From Paenibacillus sp. IHBB 10380 (lineage in GTDB: Bacteria; Bacillota; Bacilli; Paenibacillales; Paenibacillaceae), in assembly GCF_000949425.1 (NCBI RefSeq), contig NZ_CP010976.1, positions 1,736,001-1,800,000 on the forward strand: a DNA stretch of 64,000 nucleotides, given 5' to 3'. The notes below the pieces were generated by a model. The model saw only the letters and a list, made by a program, of their open reading frames with translations. It was not told the origin of the DNA and searched no databases. Below, piece by piece: positions 1 through 12,034 of the stretch (positions within the stretch are counted from its first letter, which is position 1; the number at the start of each line of letters is the position of its first letter). The position numbers and the translations under genes were made by a program.

Positions 1-3000
1 TGCTGACTCAGGAGCGTTTGACGGACCGGGTGGTGTTTGACGGAAGCATTGTGGCGTTGGATGAGGCGGGCGTATATGCAGAGGAAGAGCGCGGAAATAT
101 CGCGGGCGAGCATACGGCTGCTAGTTTGGCGTACGTGATTTATACGTCAGGGTCCACCGGGAAGCCGAAAGGGGTACTGGTAGAGCATCGATCTTTGGTG
201 AATTTGTCACTATGGCACCAGCAACAGTATGCAGTGACAGCGAAGGATCGAAGCACGAAATTCGCAGGATTCGGGTTTGATGCGTCGGTGTGGGAAATTT
301 TCCCGTATTTGATTAGCGGCTCCACGATCTATATCGTCAGCGAATGGATTCGCAGCGATGTGAAGCAATTGCAGCAGTATATGGAGAGTAACGGGATTAC
401 GATTAGCTTTTTACCGACGTCGATGTGTGAAAAGTTTATGGAAGAAGAAGTCGGCTCCTTACGGTTGTTGTTAACGGGGGGAGATAAGCTACATCAATAT
501 AAAAGGCAGAAGTATGAGATCGTCAATCACTATGGACCAACGGAGAATACGGTAGTAGCCACCAGCTATGTAGTGGAAGAAGGGGCAAGAAATATCCCTA
601 TCGGAAAGCCGCTGCCGAATATGCAAGTGTATGTGCTGGGTGAAGCGAACCAGTTGCAGCCTATCGGAATCGCGGGAGAGCTGTGCATAGCCGGAGACGG
701 GCTGGCACGAGGATATTTGAACCGTCCAGAGCTGACGAAGGAGAAATTTGTCGAGAACCCGTTTGTGCCGGGAGAGCGGATGTACCGGACGGGGGACTTG
801 GCCAGATGGCTGCTGGATGGGAACCTGGAGTACTTGGGCCGGATTGATGAGCAGGTGAAGATCCGTGGCTTCCGGATTGAGCTGGGAGAGGTGCATGAGC
901 AGCTCATGAAGCATGAAGCGGTGGAAGACGCGGTCGTCATAGCCCGGAAGGGAGAAGAAGGCCAATCGTACTTGTGCGCGTACGTGGTGACGGAAGAGGA
1001 GTTACCGGTGTCGGCATGGCGCAAGCATATGGGCCAAAGCTTGCCGGAGTATATGATCCCGTCGTACTTTGTACGAATGGAGAAGCTGCCGCTGACGCCA
1101 AACGGGAAGGTGGACCGCAAGGCGCTGCCAGCCCCGGAAGGGGCGGTACACACGGGTGTGGAGTACGTCGCGCCACGAAACGACGTGGAGGCGAAGCTGG
1201 CGGACATCTGGTCGGAGGTGCTCGGTTTGGAGCGCATAGGAGTCCGGGACAACTTCTTCGAGCTTGGGGGGCACTCGCTGAAAGCGATGATGCTGGTGTC
1301 GCGAATTCACCAGGAGCTACAGGTGGAGGTGCCGCTGCGCGAAGTGTTCAGGCACGCAACGATCGAAGCGATGGCAGGCTACTTGCAGGAAGCGGAAAAG
1401 ACAACGCACACCCCGATAGAGAGGGTGGAAGCGAGAGCGTTTTATCCGGTGTCGCCCGCGCAAAAACGGGTATATGTGGTCCAGCAACTGGAAGGAGCAG
1501 GAGTCAGCTACAATATGCCGATGGTGCTGAAGCTGAAAGGAAAGCTGGACCGGGGTCGTCTGGGTGCGGCCTTGCAAACGGTGGTGAACCGGAACGAGGC
1601 CTTGCGCACGTTCTTTGATATGGCTGACGGGGAACTGGTGCAGCGGGTACACGCGGAAGTAGAACTGGCCGTAGCGTACGAAGAAGCGAGCGTTGAGGAA
1701 ATCGAGCGTCTGATCGAAACGTTCATCCGTCCGTTTGATTTGAGTCAAGCACCGTTACTCCGGGCAGGAATCATACAGCTAGGGAAAGAGGAGCATGTGC
1801 TGGTGGTGGACATGCATCACATTATCTCCGACGGGGTGTCGATTAACCTCTTCATGCAGGAGTTCATGCAGGCGTATGAAGGAAGAGAGCTTGGGGAGCG
1901 AGGAATCCAGTACAAGGATTATGCGGTATGGCAGCAGGAGCGAATCCAGAAGGGAGACATCGAGAAGCAGGAGCAGTACTGGCTGGGAGCGTTCGCAGGA
2001 GAAGTGCCCGTGCTGGAACTGCCGACGGATTATCCGCGTCCGGCTGTGCAGCAGTTTGAAGGTGCCAGCGTAGGCTGCGTACTAGGGGAAGAGTACAGCC
2101 AGAAGCTGGTGAAGCTGTCGCGGGAGCGAGGAGCGACGCTGTATATGACCTTATTAGCGGCGTACACCGTACTGCTGTCGAAATATACAGGGCAAGAAGA
2201 CATCGTGGTGGGCACGCCGATTGCGGGAAGAGGGCATGCCGACCTGGGTGAAGTGATGGGGATGTTCGTGAATACGCTGGCGCTGCGAAACCGCCCGGAA
2301 GGGGAGAAAACGTTCGTATCGTACCTGGAGGGCGTGAAAGCGCAGGTGCTGCAGGCGTATGAGAACCAGGAGTATCCGCTGGAGGAACTGGTGGAGAAGT
2401 TGGGGGTACGGAGAGATTTGAGCCGGAATCCGCTGTTTGATACGTTGTTTACGCTGCAAAACGTAGAGATGAAGGAGTTCGGTCTGGAAGGACTGAAGGT
2501 AAGCCCGTACGGATACGAAGGAAAGATTGCGAAATTTGATGTGAGTCTGCAGGCAGTCGAAGGCGAAGGGAAGCTCTACTTCCATGTGGAGTACGGAAGC
2601 CGGCTGTTCCGCCCGGAAACGATGGAGAGATGGAGCAGCCACTGGCTGAGGCTGTTAGAGCAGGTGGCGGACCAGCCGGAGATCAGGTTGTCGGACATCG
2701 AGCTGATGACGGAAGAGGAACGGGAGCAGGTGCTGGTGTCGTTCAACGAGACGAAAGCGCCGTACCCGAGGGAGATGACGATTAGCGAGCTGTTCGAGGA
2801 ACAGGTAGCAAAGACACCGAAGCAAGCAGCAGTGGTGTACGAAGGACAGGAGTGGACGTACGAAGATTTGAATGCCAGATCGAACCAAGTGGCGCGTGTG
2901 CTGCGCAAGCACGGGGTAGGGGCCGAGACGATCGTGGGCATCATGGTGGAGCGTTCGCTGGAAATGATGGCCGGGATCTTGGGCATTCTGAAGGCAGGGG

Positions 3001-6000
3001 GAGCGTATTTGCCGATTGACCCGGACTATCCGTCAGAGCGGATTGCGTACATGCTGGAGGATAGCGGGACGAAAATGCTGCTGACGCAGAAGCGGCTGAC
3101 GGACCGAGTGGCGTTTGAAGGAAGCATCGTGGCGTTGGATGAGGCGGGCGTGTATGCAGAGGAAGAGAGTGGGAATATCGCGCGCGAGCATACGGCCGCT
3201 AGTTTGGCGTACGTGATTTATACGTCCGGGTCCACCGGGAAGCCGAAAGGGGTCATGGTGGAACAGCGCAATGTTGTCCGGTTACTGTTCAACGACAAAA
3301 ACTTGTTTGACTTTGGCGATACGGACACCTGGACGTTGTTCCATTCGTTCTGCTTTGATTTTTCCGTGTGGGAAATGTATGGGGCGTTGTTGTACGGAGG
3401 GAAGCTGATCGTGGTACCTCAACAGACAGTGAAAAATCCACAACACTTCCTTCAGTTGCTGAAGGATCAACAAGTAACCATACTGAATCAAACGCCAATG
3501 TATTTCTATCAGTTGCTGCATGAAGAAGGAAGTGAGGTTGGGGAGAAGTTAGCCGTAAGGAACGTGATTTTCGGAGGAGAGGCGTTAAGTCCATCCATAT
3601 TGAAAGAGTGGAAAAGGAAACACCCAGATATACGATTGATTAATATGTATGGAACAACAGAAACGACAGTGCATGTTACCTACAAAGAAATCACTGAAGT
3701 GGAGATTGCTCAAGGGAAGAGCAACATTGGGAAACCGATACCAACCTTGAGGGCTTATATACTGGATAAGCAGCAACGAATACAACCTATAGGTATACAA
3801 GGGGAGTTGTATGTTGCAGGAGAAGGAGTGGCACGAGGGTACTTGAACCGACCGGAACTGACGGAGGAGAAGTTTGTGGAGAACCCGTTTGCGCCGGGAG
3901 AGCGGATGTACCGGACAGGGGACTTGGCCAGATGGCTTCCGGACGGGAACCTGGAGTACTTGGGCCGGATCGACGAGCAGGTGAAGATCCGCGGCTTCCG
4001 GATTGAGTTGGGAGAGGTGCACGAGCAGCTCATGAAGCATGAAGCGGTGGAAGACGCGGTCGTCATAGCCCGGAAGGGAGAAGAAGGCCAATCGTACTTG
4101 TGCGCGTACGTGGTGACGGAAGAGGAGCTGCCGGTGTCGGCATGGCGCAAACATATGGGAGAAAGCTTGCCGGAATATATGATCCCGTCGTACTTTGTAC
4201 GAATGGAGAAGCTGCCGCTGACGCCAAACGGGAAGGTGGACCGCAAGGCGCTGCCAGCCCCGGAAGGAGCGGTACACACGGGTGTGGAGTACGTCGCGCC
4301 ACGAAACGACGTGGAGGCGAAGCTGGCGGACATCTGGTCGGAGGTGCTCGGTTTGGAGCGCATAGGAGTCCGGGACAACTTCTTCGAGCTTGGGGGGCAC
4401 TCGCTGAAAGCGATGATGCTGGTGTTGCGAATTCACCAGGAGCTGCAGGTGGAGGTGCCGCTGCGCGAAGTGTTTGGGAACGCGACGATCGAAGCGATGG
4501 CGGACTACTTGCAGGAAGCAGAGAAGAAATCATATACCCCGATAGAGCAGGTGGAAGCAAGAGCGTTTTATCCGGTGTCGCCGGCACAAAAACGGGTATA
4601 TGTGGTCCAGCAGCTGGAAGGAGCAGGAGTCAGCTATAATATGCCAACGGTGCTGAAGCTGGAAGGAAAGCTGGACCGGGGTCGTCTGGGTGCGGCCTTG
4701 CAAACGGTGGTGAACCGGCACGAAGCCTTGCGCACGTCCTTTGATATGGCTGACGGGGAACTGGTGCAGCGGGTACACGCGGAAGTAGAACTGGCCGTAG
4801 CGTACGAAGAAGCGAGCGTTGAGGAAATCGAGCGTCTGATCGAAACGTTCATCCGTCCGTTTGATTTGAGTCAAGCACCGTTACTCCGGGCAGGAATCAT
4901 ACAGCTAGGGAAAGAGGGGCATGTGCTAATGGTGGACATGCACCACATCATCTCCGATGGGGTGTCGATCAACCTCTTCATGCAGGAGTTCATGCAGGCG
5001 TATGAAGGACGAGAGCTTGGAGAGCCCGGAATCCAGTATAAGGATTATGCGGTATGGCAGCAGGAGCGGATTCGCAAGGGAGACATCGAGAAGCAGGAGC
5101 AGTATTGGCTGGAAGCGTTCGCAGGAGAAGTGCCTGTACTGGAGCTGCCAAAGGATTATCCGCGTCCAGCTGTGCAGCAGTTTGAAGGTGCCAGCGTAGG
5201 ATGCGTGCTGGGAGAGGAGTATAGCCAGAAGCTGGCGACGCTGTCGCGGGAGCGAGGAGCGACGCTGTATATGACCCTACTTGCGGCGTATACCGTGCTG
5301 CTGTCGAAATATACAGGGCAAGAAGACATCGTGGTGGGAACGCCGATTGCGGGAAGAGGACACGCCGACCTCGGTGAAGTAATCGGGATGTTCGTAAATA
5401 CGTTGGCGCTGAGGAACCGCCCGCAAGGGGAGAAAACGTTCGTATCGTACCTGGAGGACGTGAAAGCGCAGGTGCTGCAGGCGTATGAGAACCAGGAGTA
5501 TCCGCTGGAGGAGCTGGTGGAGAAGCTGGGGGTACGGAGAGATTTGAGCCGGAATCCGCTGTTTGATACGTTGTTTACGCTGCAAAACGTAGAGATTAAG
5601 GAATTCGGTCTGGAAGGGCTGAAGGTAAGTCCATATTGGTACGAAGGAAAGATTGCGAAATTTGATGTGAGCGTGCAGGCCGTCGAAGGGGAAGGAAAGC
5701 TCTACTTCCATGTGGAGTACGGAAGCCGGTTGTTCCGCCAAGAAACGATGGAGAGATGGAGCAGCCATTGGTTGAGGTTGTTAGAGCAGGTGGCGGATCA
5801 GCCGGAGATTAAGCTGTCGGACATTGAACTGCTAACAGAAGAGGAACGGGAGCAGGTATTGGTGTCGTTCAATGAAACGGAAGCACCGTACCCGAGGGAG
5901 AAGACGATTAGCGAGCTGTTCGAGGAGCAGGCGGAGAAAACTCCGGAGCAAGTGGCAGTGGTGTGCGGCGGGGAGCAGATGACCTATAGGGAACTAAATG

Positions 6001-8894
6001 AACGAGCTAATCAGCTAGCCAGAACACTACAAGCAGAATGCGTGAAGGCAGATGATTTGGTAGGGATTTTGGTCAACCATTCCCTGGAAATGATAGTTGG
6101 AATTCTTGGTATCATGAAAGCCGGGGGAGCGTATGTGCCGATTGATCCGGAATATCCTGAAGATCGAATTCGCTATATGTTGGAAGATTCAGGTGCTAAG
6201 TTATTGTTATTGCAAAATCAATTACAGCACCGCGTATCGTCGTTTGGCGGAAAGGTATTGGATCTGAACGACGTGAAAGTGTACAGCAAAGATAGCTCAA
6301 ACTTGAAGTTACCAAGCCAAATCAACAATTTGGCCTATGTGATTTATACTTCGGGTACAACAGGTAACCCTAAGGGAGCTATGATTTCTCACCAAGGGTT
6401 GACGAACTATGTATACTGGGCGAAGAACGTGTATGTTAGAGGAGAAAAAAGTGATTTCCCGTTGTACTCGTCAATCTCGTTTGATTTAACTGCAACGTCT
6501 ATTTTCACTCCATTAATAACGGGGGACGCCATCCGAATCTACGATGGAGAGGACAAAGCAACGTTAATTCAAAACATTATTTCGGATAATGAAGTGGATA
6601 TTATTAAGTTGACGCCTACCCATCTAAGCTTGGTCAAAAAAATGAAAATTCCTCCTGGCTCAAGAATGCGAAAAATGATAGTAGGTGGAGAGAACCTCGA
6701 CACAAGTTTAGCTGAAAGCATCTATCGTCATTTTAATGGCTCGATAGAGATTTACAATGAATATGGGCCGACAGAAACGGTAATCGGATGCATGATTTAT
6801 CGATACGATCCAACAAATAGTATTGGCAAGTCTGTACCTATTGGAGTGCCGGCAGCGAACACGAGCATCTATTTGCTGGATGCACATCGTAAACCTGTAC
6901 CGTTCGGAGTATCAGGGGAAATCTATATAGCTGGAGACGGGGTGGCACGAGGGTACTTGAACCGTCCGGAGTTAACGAAGGAGAAGTTTGTGGAGAACCC
7001 ATTTGTGCTGGGAGAGCGAATGTACCGAACCGGAGACTTGGCAAGATGGCTGCTGGATGGAAACTTGGAGTATCTGGGCCGGATCGACGAGCAGGTGAAG
7101 ATTCGGGGCTTCCGGATTGAACCGGACGAGGTCCGTCAGCAGCTTATGAAACATGAAGCTGTCGAGGATGCGGTCGTGATCGCCGAGAGAAGAGAAGGTG
7201 GTGAAGCGTATTTATGCGCGTACTTAGTAACGGAAGCGGAGCTGCCTCCGTCGGTGTGGCGTAAGTATGTAGGGCAAAGCTTGCCGGAGTATATGATCCC
7301 GTCCTATTTTGTGCTGATGGAGCAGCTGCCGCTGACGCCAAACGGGAAGCTGGACCGCAAGTCACTTCCGGCACCAGAAGGGTCGGTGCATATAGGCGAG
7401 GAGTATGTTGCACCGCGAAACGTGGTAGAGGAAAGATTAGTTGAGTTATGGGCATCCGAACTAGAAGTAGACAAAGCCAAGCTAGGTATTCATGCTAATT
7501 TTTTTGACTTAGGTGGAAATTCATTGAAAGTAATGAGGTTGCTGGTGAACAGTATAACGGAGGGTTGGGATTTAACTGTAAGAGATTATTATGTAATACC
7601 AACAATTAAGGGACTATCAGAAAAAATTCTAAGCAAAAGAGTGGTACTCAATGAAGATTACGGAAGTAAGATACAGTATAGTATCCCACCTCGGAGAAAT
7701 AACGTTAGTTTGGAAACATCTTACCGGTTTGAAGATACTGAAATATTAATAACTGGAGCAACAGGTTTCTTGGGTATACATCTAGTAGATCAAATCATTA
7801 GCTCCACTTCTTGCAAGATATACTGCCTGGTCCGTGGAGAAAGTATAGAAAGTACAAAGAAACGGATGCTCAAATTATGGGCACATTATTTTTCAAAGAA
7901 AGTAACGCGTTATGAAAGTTTGCTAGATAGTAGAATAGTGCTAGTAAATGGAGATGTTGCTCTTGAGAATTTCGGTTTAAAAGAAGAGGAGTATTATCAT
8001 TTAAAACAAAGAGTTAAAACGGTAATTCATACTGCTGCATTGACTAAGCATTTCGGAAACTATAGTGATTTTGAAAAGGCAAATGTACATGGAACAAAAG
8101 AAGTCATCAAATTTGTCGGCACAGATAAAAAGCTGCACTATATTTCCACTACTAGCGTAGGCGGACACTATGCATTGGGAGAAAATAAAGTGCAGTTTGG
8201 AGAAAACAATGCATTTATAAATCAAGACTATCAATTTAATGTTTATGTAGAAAGTAAATTTTGGGCGGAACAAGTAATATTCGAAGCAATTACTAGAGGT
8301 ACGGATGCAATGATTTATAGAGTTGGGAATTTAACCAATCGATATGATGATGGCCAATGGCAAGAGAATCCTGACAGTAACGCATTTCAAAATCATTTGA
8401 AATTTATTCTTCAATATGAACAGGTACCGGAAAACGCGAAGAATCATATTGTGGAATTTACTCCAGTTGATGTTTGTAGTGATGCTATTGTAAGAATCAT
8501 GAATTCTAATATTGATTCTAATGATCAGTATGTTTTTCACATAACTAATCATAATCGTATGAACGTAAGGGAATTCGTAAATATCCTAAATGATAATATG
8601 GAAATTCGCACAGTTTCTGATGAAACCTTTGGGCAACTGGTAATCGATATTTCCCAAAATAAGCTCTTGCAGACCGATTTAGTTCCTTTGGTGGCATCTA
8701 TGTATGAGGTTGAAGAGCAATATAAAGCACTTGTTCAAGTAGATTCAACTTTAACCATAAAATACTTAGATAAACTCGGGTTTCATTGGCCTGCAATAGA
8801 TGGAACCTACTTGAAGAAATTTGTAAGTGCTATGACTGCATCAGGAATGCTGAAATACGGAGAGAGCAAATCGGCAGTAGACGTCCACGCATGA
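1..8894 (+). CDS. Non-ribosomal peptide synthetase, 3' part, three adenylation domains plus terminal thioester reductase
   Basis: The frame is open from base 3, so the 5' end lies outside the window. Order by base: A1 (from before 1 to ~1130, missing its N-terminus), PCP1 (Ser near 1275), C (HHIISDG at 1815-1835), A2 (~2790-4255, YTSGSTG core near 3214), PCP2, C (~4563-5900), A3 (~5930-7380), PCP3 ([10 protein letters not shown] near 7500) and a reductase (~7725-8870). No epimerisation or thioesterase domain is visible. Aligning A4-A5 regions to the GrsA pocket by eye gives DAWFLGHVVK (close to the surfactin Leu code), DFWNIGMVHK (Thr) and DLTKIGEIGK (Asn-like); the final K of each is assumed. 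The reductase has the GATGFLG nucleotide-binding motif and a YVESK active-site pair near 8244, so release as an aldehyde or alcohol is expected. GC drops sharply in the A3 core and the reductase. Acts in the cytosol; further modules are upstream. Confidence 0.95.
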   Translation, partial: LTQERLTDRVVFDGSIVALDEAGVYAEEERGNIAGEHTAASLAYVIYTSGSTGKPKGVLVEHRSLVNLSLWHQQQYAVTAKDRSTKFAGFGFDASVWEIFPYLISGSTIYIVSEWIRSDVKQLQQYMESNGITISFLPTSMCEKFMEEEVGSLRLLLTGGDKLHQYKRQKYEIVNHYGPTENTVVATSYVVEEGARNIPIGKPLPNMQVYVLGEANQLQPIGIAGELCIAGDGLARGYLNRPELTKEKFVENPFVPGERMYRTGDLARWLLDGNLEYLGRIDEQVKIRGFRIELGEVHEQLMKHEAVEDAVVIARKGEEGQSYLCAYVVTEEELPVSAWRKHMGQSLPEYMIPSYFVRMEKLPLTPNGKVDRKALPAPEGAVHTGVEYVAPRNDVEAKLADIWSEVLGLERIGVRDNFFELGGHSLKAMMLVSRIHQELQVEVPLREVFRHATIEAMAGYLQEAEKTTHTPIERVEARAFYPVSPAQKRVYVVQQLEGAGVSYNMPMVLKLKGKLDRGRLGAALQTVVNRNEALRTFFDMADGELVQRVHAEVELAVAYEEASVEEIERLIETFIRPFDLSQAPLLRAGIIQLGKEEHVLVVDMHHIISDGVSINLFMQEFMQAYEGRELGERGIQYKDYAVWQQERIQKGDIEKQEQYWLGAFAGEVPVLELPTDYPRPAVQQFEGASVGCVLGEEYSQKLVKLSRERGATLYMTLLAAYTVLLSKYTGQEDIVVGTPIAGRGHADLGEVMGMFVNTLALRNRPEGEKTFVSYLEGVKAQVLQAYENQEYPLEELVEKLGVRRDLSRNPLFDTLFTLQNVEMKEFGLEGLKVSPYGYEGKIAKFDVSLQAVEGEGKLYFHVEYGSRLFRPETMERWSSHWLRLLEQVADQPEIRLSDIELMTEEEREQVLVSFNETKAPYPREMTISELFEEQVAKTPKQAAVVYEGQEWTYEDLNARSNQVARVLRKHGVGAETIVGIMVERSLEMMAGILGILKAGGAYLPIDPDYPSERIAYMLEDSGTKMLLTQKRLTDRVAFEGSIVALDEAGVYAEEESGNIAREHTAASLAYVIYTSGSTGKPKGVMVEQRNVVRLLFNDKNLFDFGDTDTWTLFHSFCFDFSVWEMYGALLYGGKLIVVPQQTVKNPQHFLQLLKDQQVTILNQTPMYFYQLLHEEGSEVGEKLAVRNVIFGGEALSPSILKEWKRKHPDIRLINMYGTTETTVHVTYKEITEVEIAQGKSNIGKPIPTLRAYILDKQQRIQPIGIQGELYVAGEGVARGYLNRPELTEEKFVENPFAPGERMYRTGDLARWLPDGNLEYLGRIDEQVKIRGFRIELGEVHEQLMKHEAVEDAVVIARKGEEGQSYLCAYVVTEEELPVSAWRKHMGESLPEYMIPSYFVRMEKLPLTPNGKVDRKALPAPEGAVHTGVEYVAPRNDVEAKLADIWSEVLGLERIGVRDNFFELGGHSLKAMMLVLRIHQELQVEVPLREVFGNATIEAMADYLQEAEKKSYTPIEQVEARAFYPVSPAQKRVYVVQQLEGAGVSYNMPTVLKLEGKLDRGRLGAALQTVVNRHEALRTSFDMADGELVQRVHAEVELAVAYEEASVEEIERLIETFIRPFDLSQAPLLRAGIIQLGKEGHVLMVDMHHIISDGVSINLFMQEFMQAYEGRELGEPGIQYKDYAVWQQERIRKGDIEKQEQYWLEAFAGEVPVLELPKDYPRPAVQQFEGASVGCVLGEEYSQKLATLSRERGATLYMTLLAAYTVLLSKYTGQEDIVVGTPIAGRGHADLGEVIGMFVNTLALRNRPQGEKTFVSYLEDVKAQVLQAYENQEYPLEELVEKLGVRRDLSRNPLFDTLFTLQNVEIKEFGLEGLKVSPYWYEGKIAKFDVSVQAVEGEGKLYFHVEYGSRLFRQETMERWSSHWLRLLEQVADQPEIKLSDIELLTEEEREQVLVSFNETEAPYPREKTISELFEEQAEKTPEQVAVVCGGEQMTYRELNERANQLARTLQAECVKADDLVGILVNHSLEMIVGILGIMKAGGAYVPIDPEYPEDRIRYMLEDSGAKLLLLQNQLQHRVSSFGGKVLDLNDVKVYSKDSSNLKLPSQINNLAYVIYTSGTTGNPKGAMISHQGLTNYVYWAKNVYVRGEKSDFPLYSSISFDLTATSIFTPLITGDAIRIYDGEDKATLIQNIISDNEVDIIKLTPTHLSLVKKMKIPPGSRMRKMIVGGENLDTSLAESIYRHFNGSIEIYNEYGPTETVIGCMIYRYDPTNSIGKSVPIGVPAANTSIYLLDAHRKPVPFGVSGEIYIAGDGVARGYLNRPELTKEKFVENPFVLGERMYRTGDLARWLLDGNLEYLGRIDEQVKIRGFRIEPDEVRQQLMKHEAVEDAVVIAERREGGEAYLCAYLVTEAELPPSVWRKYVGQSLPEYMIPSYFVLMEQLPLTPNGKLDRKSLPAPEGSVHIGEEYVAPRNVVEERLVELWASELEVDKAKLGIHANFFDLGGNSLKVMRLLVNSITEGWDLTVRDYYVIPTIKGLSEKILSKRVVLNEDYGSKIQYSIPPRRNNVSLETSYRFEDTEILITGATGFLGIHLVDQIISSTSCKIYCLVRGESIESTKKRMLKLWAHYFSKKVTRYESLLDSRIVLVNGDVALENFGLKEEEYYHLKQRVKTVIHTAALTKHFGNYSDFEKANVHGTKEVIKFVGTDKKLHYISTTSVGGHYALGENKVQFGENNAFINQDYQFNVYVESKFWAEQVIFEAITRGTDAMIYRVGNLTNRYDDGQWQENPDSNAFQNHLKFILQYEQVPENAKNHIVEFTPVDVCSDAIVRIMNSNIDSNDQYVFHITNHNRMNVREFVNILNDNMEIRTVSDETFGQLVIDISQNKLLQTDLVPLVASMYEVEEQYKALVQVDSTLTIKYLDKLGFHWPAIDGTYLKKFVSAMTASGMLKYGESKSAVDVHA

Positions 8895-8984
8895 TTGGCA
8901 ACGCGAACGCGATGATGATCGGGGATGTTCTCTTTTAAGGTTTTCGCAAGCAAAGTTGGTCCAGGCTAGTAAATGAAACGTACA

Positions 8985-9046
8985 AAGAAACCGCTCCTTT
9001 TGTATATGATGGGTCGAACTTCCATTCTACAAAAGAGCGGTTTCTT
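8985..9046 (+). terminator. Terminator-like hairpin after the NRPS gene
   Basis: A nearly perfect inverted repeat pairs 8985-9004 with 9028-9046 (one bulged C) around a 23-base loop, about 90 bases past the NRPS stop. The A-rich left arm and T-rich right arm suit an intrinsic terminator, but the U-run is short. The rest of 8895-9264 holds no convincing gene. Confidence 0.5.
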
Positions 9047-9114
9047 AATGTAAAAAGTACAAAAAGCTATCCTCTAGCAAAATCATGTGGCGTCTTCACT
9101 AGGCTGAAGAGTGC

Positions 9115-9143
9115 TTGATAAATAATTTCAATTAATATACAAT
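9115..9143 (+). promoter_or_regulatory. SigA-type promoter for the NatAB-like exporter
   Basis: TTGATA at 9115-9120 and TACAAT at 9138-9143 are separated by 17 bases, a good housekeeping promoter. It lies about 120 bases before the ATPase start, so the exporter need not depend on read-through from the NRPS. Confidence 0.6.
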
Positions 9144-9264
9144 TAATATAATGAATAACACATATTCATTTAAATACAAGAGAGTTAAAGAGACTCTAAA
9201 TGTCAGATTGGATCAATTGTACTACCGCTCATTTGAGCGTTTTGAGAGGAGAGGAGAAGACAAT

Positions 9265-9987
9265 ATGATAGAAGTACAATCGGTAACTAAAAAGTTTGCA
9301 AAGTTTTTAGCGTTAGAATCTATTTCTTTTGAGGCGAGGCAAGGAGAAGTACTGGGTTTACTAGGAGAGAACGGGGCTGGGAAAACCACAACGTTAAGAT
9401 TAATTTCCACAAGCCTAAAACCTACCTCTGGATCAATAAAAGTAGCTGGAATAGATGTAGTGAAAAATCCTTATGAGGCAAGAAAGAAAATAGGAATGTT
9501 GTTTGGCGGTGAAACCGGCCTTTATGAACGTTTGACAGCCCGTGAGAACATTGCTTACTTTGGCCAGCTTTATGGATATCAAAAACGAGAAATAAACCAT
9601 AGAATTGATCAGTTGTCTGAAAAATTTGGGATGGATGGATACATAAACAGGAAGGTTGGAGGCTTTTCAAAAGGGATGAAACAAAAAGTGGCCATTGCAC
9701 GCTCACTTATTCATGATCCAGAAATTATTTTATTCGACGAGCCTACCTCGGGTTTGGACATCACTTCGGCGAACACGATAAGGCAGGTAATTATGGACTT
9801 TAAACAGGAAGGAAAGACCGTTATATTCTCGAGTCATATTATGGGGGAAGTTGATCGGTTATGTGATAGATTGGTCGCTATCCACAAAGGAAAAGTTTGT
9901 TTTGAAGGCAGTATCGAGGAGATTTACAATCGATATCAACACCAGGATTTAGATTCTATTTTCACAAGATTGGTAGGTTCTGTATAA
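9265..9987 (+). CDS. natA: ABC transporter ATP-binding protein, NatA-like
   Basis: A 240-residue ATPase that powers an ABC-2 type exporter with the next gene. Visible motifs are Walker A (GENGAGKTT), the signature (GGFSKGMKQ), Walker B (IILFDEPTSGLD) and the H-loop (SSHIMGE). The start is the ATG at 9265 behind GGAGAGGAGA; the longer open frame from 9151 overlaps the promoter and has no ribosome site. Its stop overlaps the permease start by one base (TAATG), so the two are translationally coupled. Family knowledge: NatAB of B. subtilis exports sodium. Because the pair sits directly behind an NRPS, export of or immunity to the peptide is an alternative role; the sequence does not decide. Confidence 0.8.
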   Translation: MIEVQSVTKKFAKFLALESISFEARQGEVLGLLGENGAGKTTTLRLISTSLKPTSGSIKVAGIDVVKNPYEARKKIGMLFGGETGLYERLTARENIAYFGQLYGYQKREINHRIDQLSEKFGMDGYINRKVGGFSKGMKQKVAIARSLIHDPEIILFDEPTSGLDITSANTIRQVIMDFKQEGKTVIFSSHIMGEVDRLCDRLVAIHKGKVCFEGSIEEIYNRYQHQDLDSIFTRLVGSV

Positions 9988-11177
9988 TGTACCTAAAAGA
10001 TGTAGGTGTGGTGTTTAAGAAAGAAATGGTTGATTTGCTTAGAGACAAGAAAACATGGTTAGCCGTTTTAATTATTCCCTTGTTGCTTAATCCTTTACTT
10101 TTACTATTATTCTCTAAATTACAAGGTAATATAAGCGGAGAAGTTAGCAAAAACATGCCAATAGCAGTTGTCGGTAGCCAATCCTCCATTGTTAATGTGC
10201 TGAAAAAGAATCCTGCGATAGCTATTTCCGATGAGAATAATCCGGTAGAACAATTAAAAACTGGGCAAATTCGAGCAATTGTCGAAATTGATGAGTTGTT
10301 TGACAAGAAGATAGATTCCAACGAAAGTGCCAGCATCAAAATTATATTTGATTCATCGAATCAGAAATCAATAGTTGCATCAGAACTACTAACAACTCAT
10401 TTAAAAACGTACAATCAAGAGTTGGTTAACACAAGGCTTGAAAAGTTAAATATATCGTTATCCACCATGCAACCGCTGGTTGTAGAGACCGACAGTATAT
10501 CCACCATTAGTAGAGAGCTTATGGTTCTAACATTTTTGCTTGCACTGATTCTAGTAATGAATTGTGTGTCTGGGGTTTCTGTAGGCGCCATAGATCTAAT
10601 TGCGGGGGAAAAAGAACGGGGAACCTTGGAACAACTATTGATAACACCCGTAAATGGAATATCGTTATTAACGGGAAAATTAATAGCCACAGCATTATTT
10701 GGGGTAGTTAGTTCTTTAGTAACGACTTTAAGTATGGTTCTATCCGTGAAACTCCTTCCCACAATGGCAGGTAAAGCCGCTGCTAATTTTACAATTTCAG
10801 ATGAATTTCTTACTATTAGTAATATTTTTATTATTATCTTGTTACTTGTCCTTCTTTCAGTTATGTTTGCTGCGCTGCTGCTAGGAATTAGTTCACTTGC
10901 TAGTACATTTAAAGAAGCTCAAACATACTTTACCCCATTTTTACTGGTTGCAGTACTTCCCGTATTTTTAACTCTAAATGTCAATGTGAATGAGATATCG
11001 ACAGTCCATCTAATGATACCTGTTTATAATGTTGTTCTGGTTTTAAAAGAATTAATGTATGGCACCCAAAATTTTATCCATATCCTTGTGTCTGTTGGTA
11101 GTTCGGTATTATTTGTTTTATTATCTATTGTGTTGTTTGCACAAATGTTCCGGAGGGAATCTATCATTGTGAAGTGA
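9987..11177 (+). CDS. natB: ABC-2 type transporter permease, NatB-like
   Basis: A 396-residue membrane partner of the ATPase immediately upstream (TAATG overlap). It has one N-terminal membrane segment (about residues 25-43), a large extracytoplasmic region of roughly 130 residues, and about five to six segments in the C-terminal half, the usual layout of NatB-type permeases. The stretch AGEKERGTLEQLLITPV is the conserved coupling region of ABC-2 exporters. The length matches B. subtilis NatB (386). Substrate is unknown: Na+, or the product of the neighbouring NRPS. Confidence 0.8.
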   Translation: MYLKDVGVVFKKEMVDLLRDKKTWLAVLIIPLLLNPLLLLLFSKLQGNISGEVSKNMPIAVVGSQSSIVNVLKKNPAIAISDENNPVEQLKTGQIRAIVEIDELFDKKIDSNESASIKIIFDSSNQKSIVASELLTTHLKTYNQELVNTRLEKLNISLSTMQPLVVETDSISTISRELMVLTFLLALILVMNCVSGVSVGAIDLIAGEKERGTLEQLLITPVNGISLLTGKLIATALFGVVSSLVTTLSMVLSVKLLPTMAGKAAANFTISDEFLTISNIFIIILLLVLLSVMFAALLLGISSLASTFKEAQTYFTPFLLVAVLPVFLTLNVNVNEISTVHLMIPVYNVVLVLKELMYGTQNFIHILVSVGSSVLFVLLSIVLFAQMFRRESIIVK

Positions 11178-11337
11178 AACTCCCTCGGGCATGAATGTTC
11201 GGTTTGAGACATGATGGAGCAAAGCTAGAAGCTAAACCAACTTACATCAGGAGGAAGGTAAGGTCAATTATTAGCTCCGTTTAAATGTTTACAGCAGGTA
11301 CCCTAACCACACAAAAAAACAGAGATTGGGGACTAGT

Positions 11338-11928
11338 ATGAGTTGGTATGCCTTATTTGTAGAATCTGGACAGGAAGACATTGTACAGCAAAGCCTGCGC
11401 TCACAATTTAGCCACTGCATTCATAAAGCTGTAGTTCCCAAAAGAATGTTGCCGGAAAAAAGAAACGGGGTATTTTACGATGTTACCAAGAAAATTTTTC
11501 CCGGTTATGTTTTTATTGAAACAAGAATGAACCCCAGAATTTTTTATGAATTACAAAGGCTTCCCAAATTTTATAAGCTTGTAAGAAATGCTTCGTATCT
11601 TATACAAAGGGCTAACAAAGTTACTCATAATAAAGAGTTTCTCCATGAAATAGATAGTGAAAACGATCAATACGATGATCTTTTTACTTATATAGAAGAC
11701 GCAGAAATGAACCCTATCATACAATTACTTAGAAAAGATGATACTATTCATTACTCTCAAGTATCTTTTCAAGGAAATTTTTTAAGCGTAAAATCGGGGC
11801 CTTTGGTCGGATTGGAAAATAGTATAAGAAGGATTGATAAGAGAAAACGCAGGGCAAAAATTGGTCTCAACATAATGGGGGTAGAGAAAACAATAGATGT
11901 GGGCATAGAAATCATGAATTCAGACTAA
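11338..11928 (+). CDS. loaP: NusG-family transcription antiterminator, LoaP-like
   Basis: A 196-residue NusG paralogue. The N-terminus MSWYALFVESGQED is the NGN fold entry; FPGYVFIET is the conserved NGN motif; a KOW-like segment (SGPLVGLENSIRRIDKRKRRAKI) lies near residues 145-170. The ATG at 11338 is preferred over the TTG at 11326 because homologues start at the MxWY motif and GGGG lies six bases upstream. LoaP proteins allow transcription of very long polyketide or NRPS operons to pass terminators, acting through an RNA hairpin in the operon leader. The position behind an NRPS gene fits that role, although loaP more often precedes its target. Housekeeping NusG is unlikely given this context and the divergent sequence. 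Confidence 0.8.
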   Translation: MSWYALFVESGQEDIVQQSLRSQFSHCIHKAVVPKRMLPEKRNGVFYDVTKKIFPGYVFIETRMNPRIFYELQRLPKFYKLVRNASYLIQRANKVTHNKEFLHEIDSENDQYDDLFTYIEDAEMNPIIQLLRKDDTIHYSQVSFQGNFLSVKSGPLVGLENSIRRIDKRKRRAKIGLNIMGVEKTIDVGIEIMNSD

Positions 11929-12034
11929 CAGGCCGTATATAGCCAGCATTTTGAAAGCACAACTTCTCTTAGGTAGTCACATAGCTTGCGGCTTCGCAGG
12001 ACACTATTTTAACTTAAAGAAATGGAGTGCTCTA

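Noticed and set aside
489..7455. Many long open frames antisense to or overlapping the NRPS (for example 3585-4436 minus, 974-1618 plus)
   Set aside because: They repeat at the same module offset as the NRPS itself and follow from its GC-rich codon use; none has a ribosome site or a recognisable domain.
8891..8938. 15-codon frame overlapping the NRPS stop by ATGA
   Set aside because: Too short, no recognisable features, and no conserved motif; the overlap alone is weak evidence.
11285..11341. 18-codon leader frame overlapping the loaP start
   Set aside because: The nearest GGAGG is over 20 bases away, and the peptide has no regulatory-looking codons.
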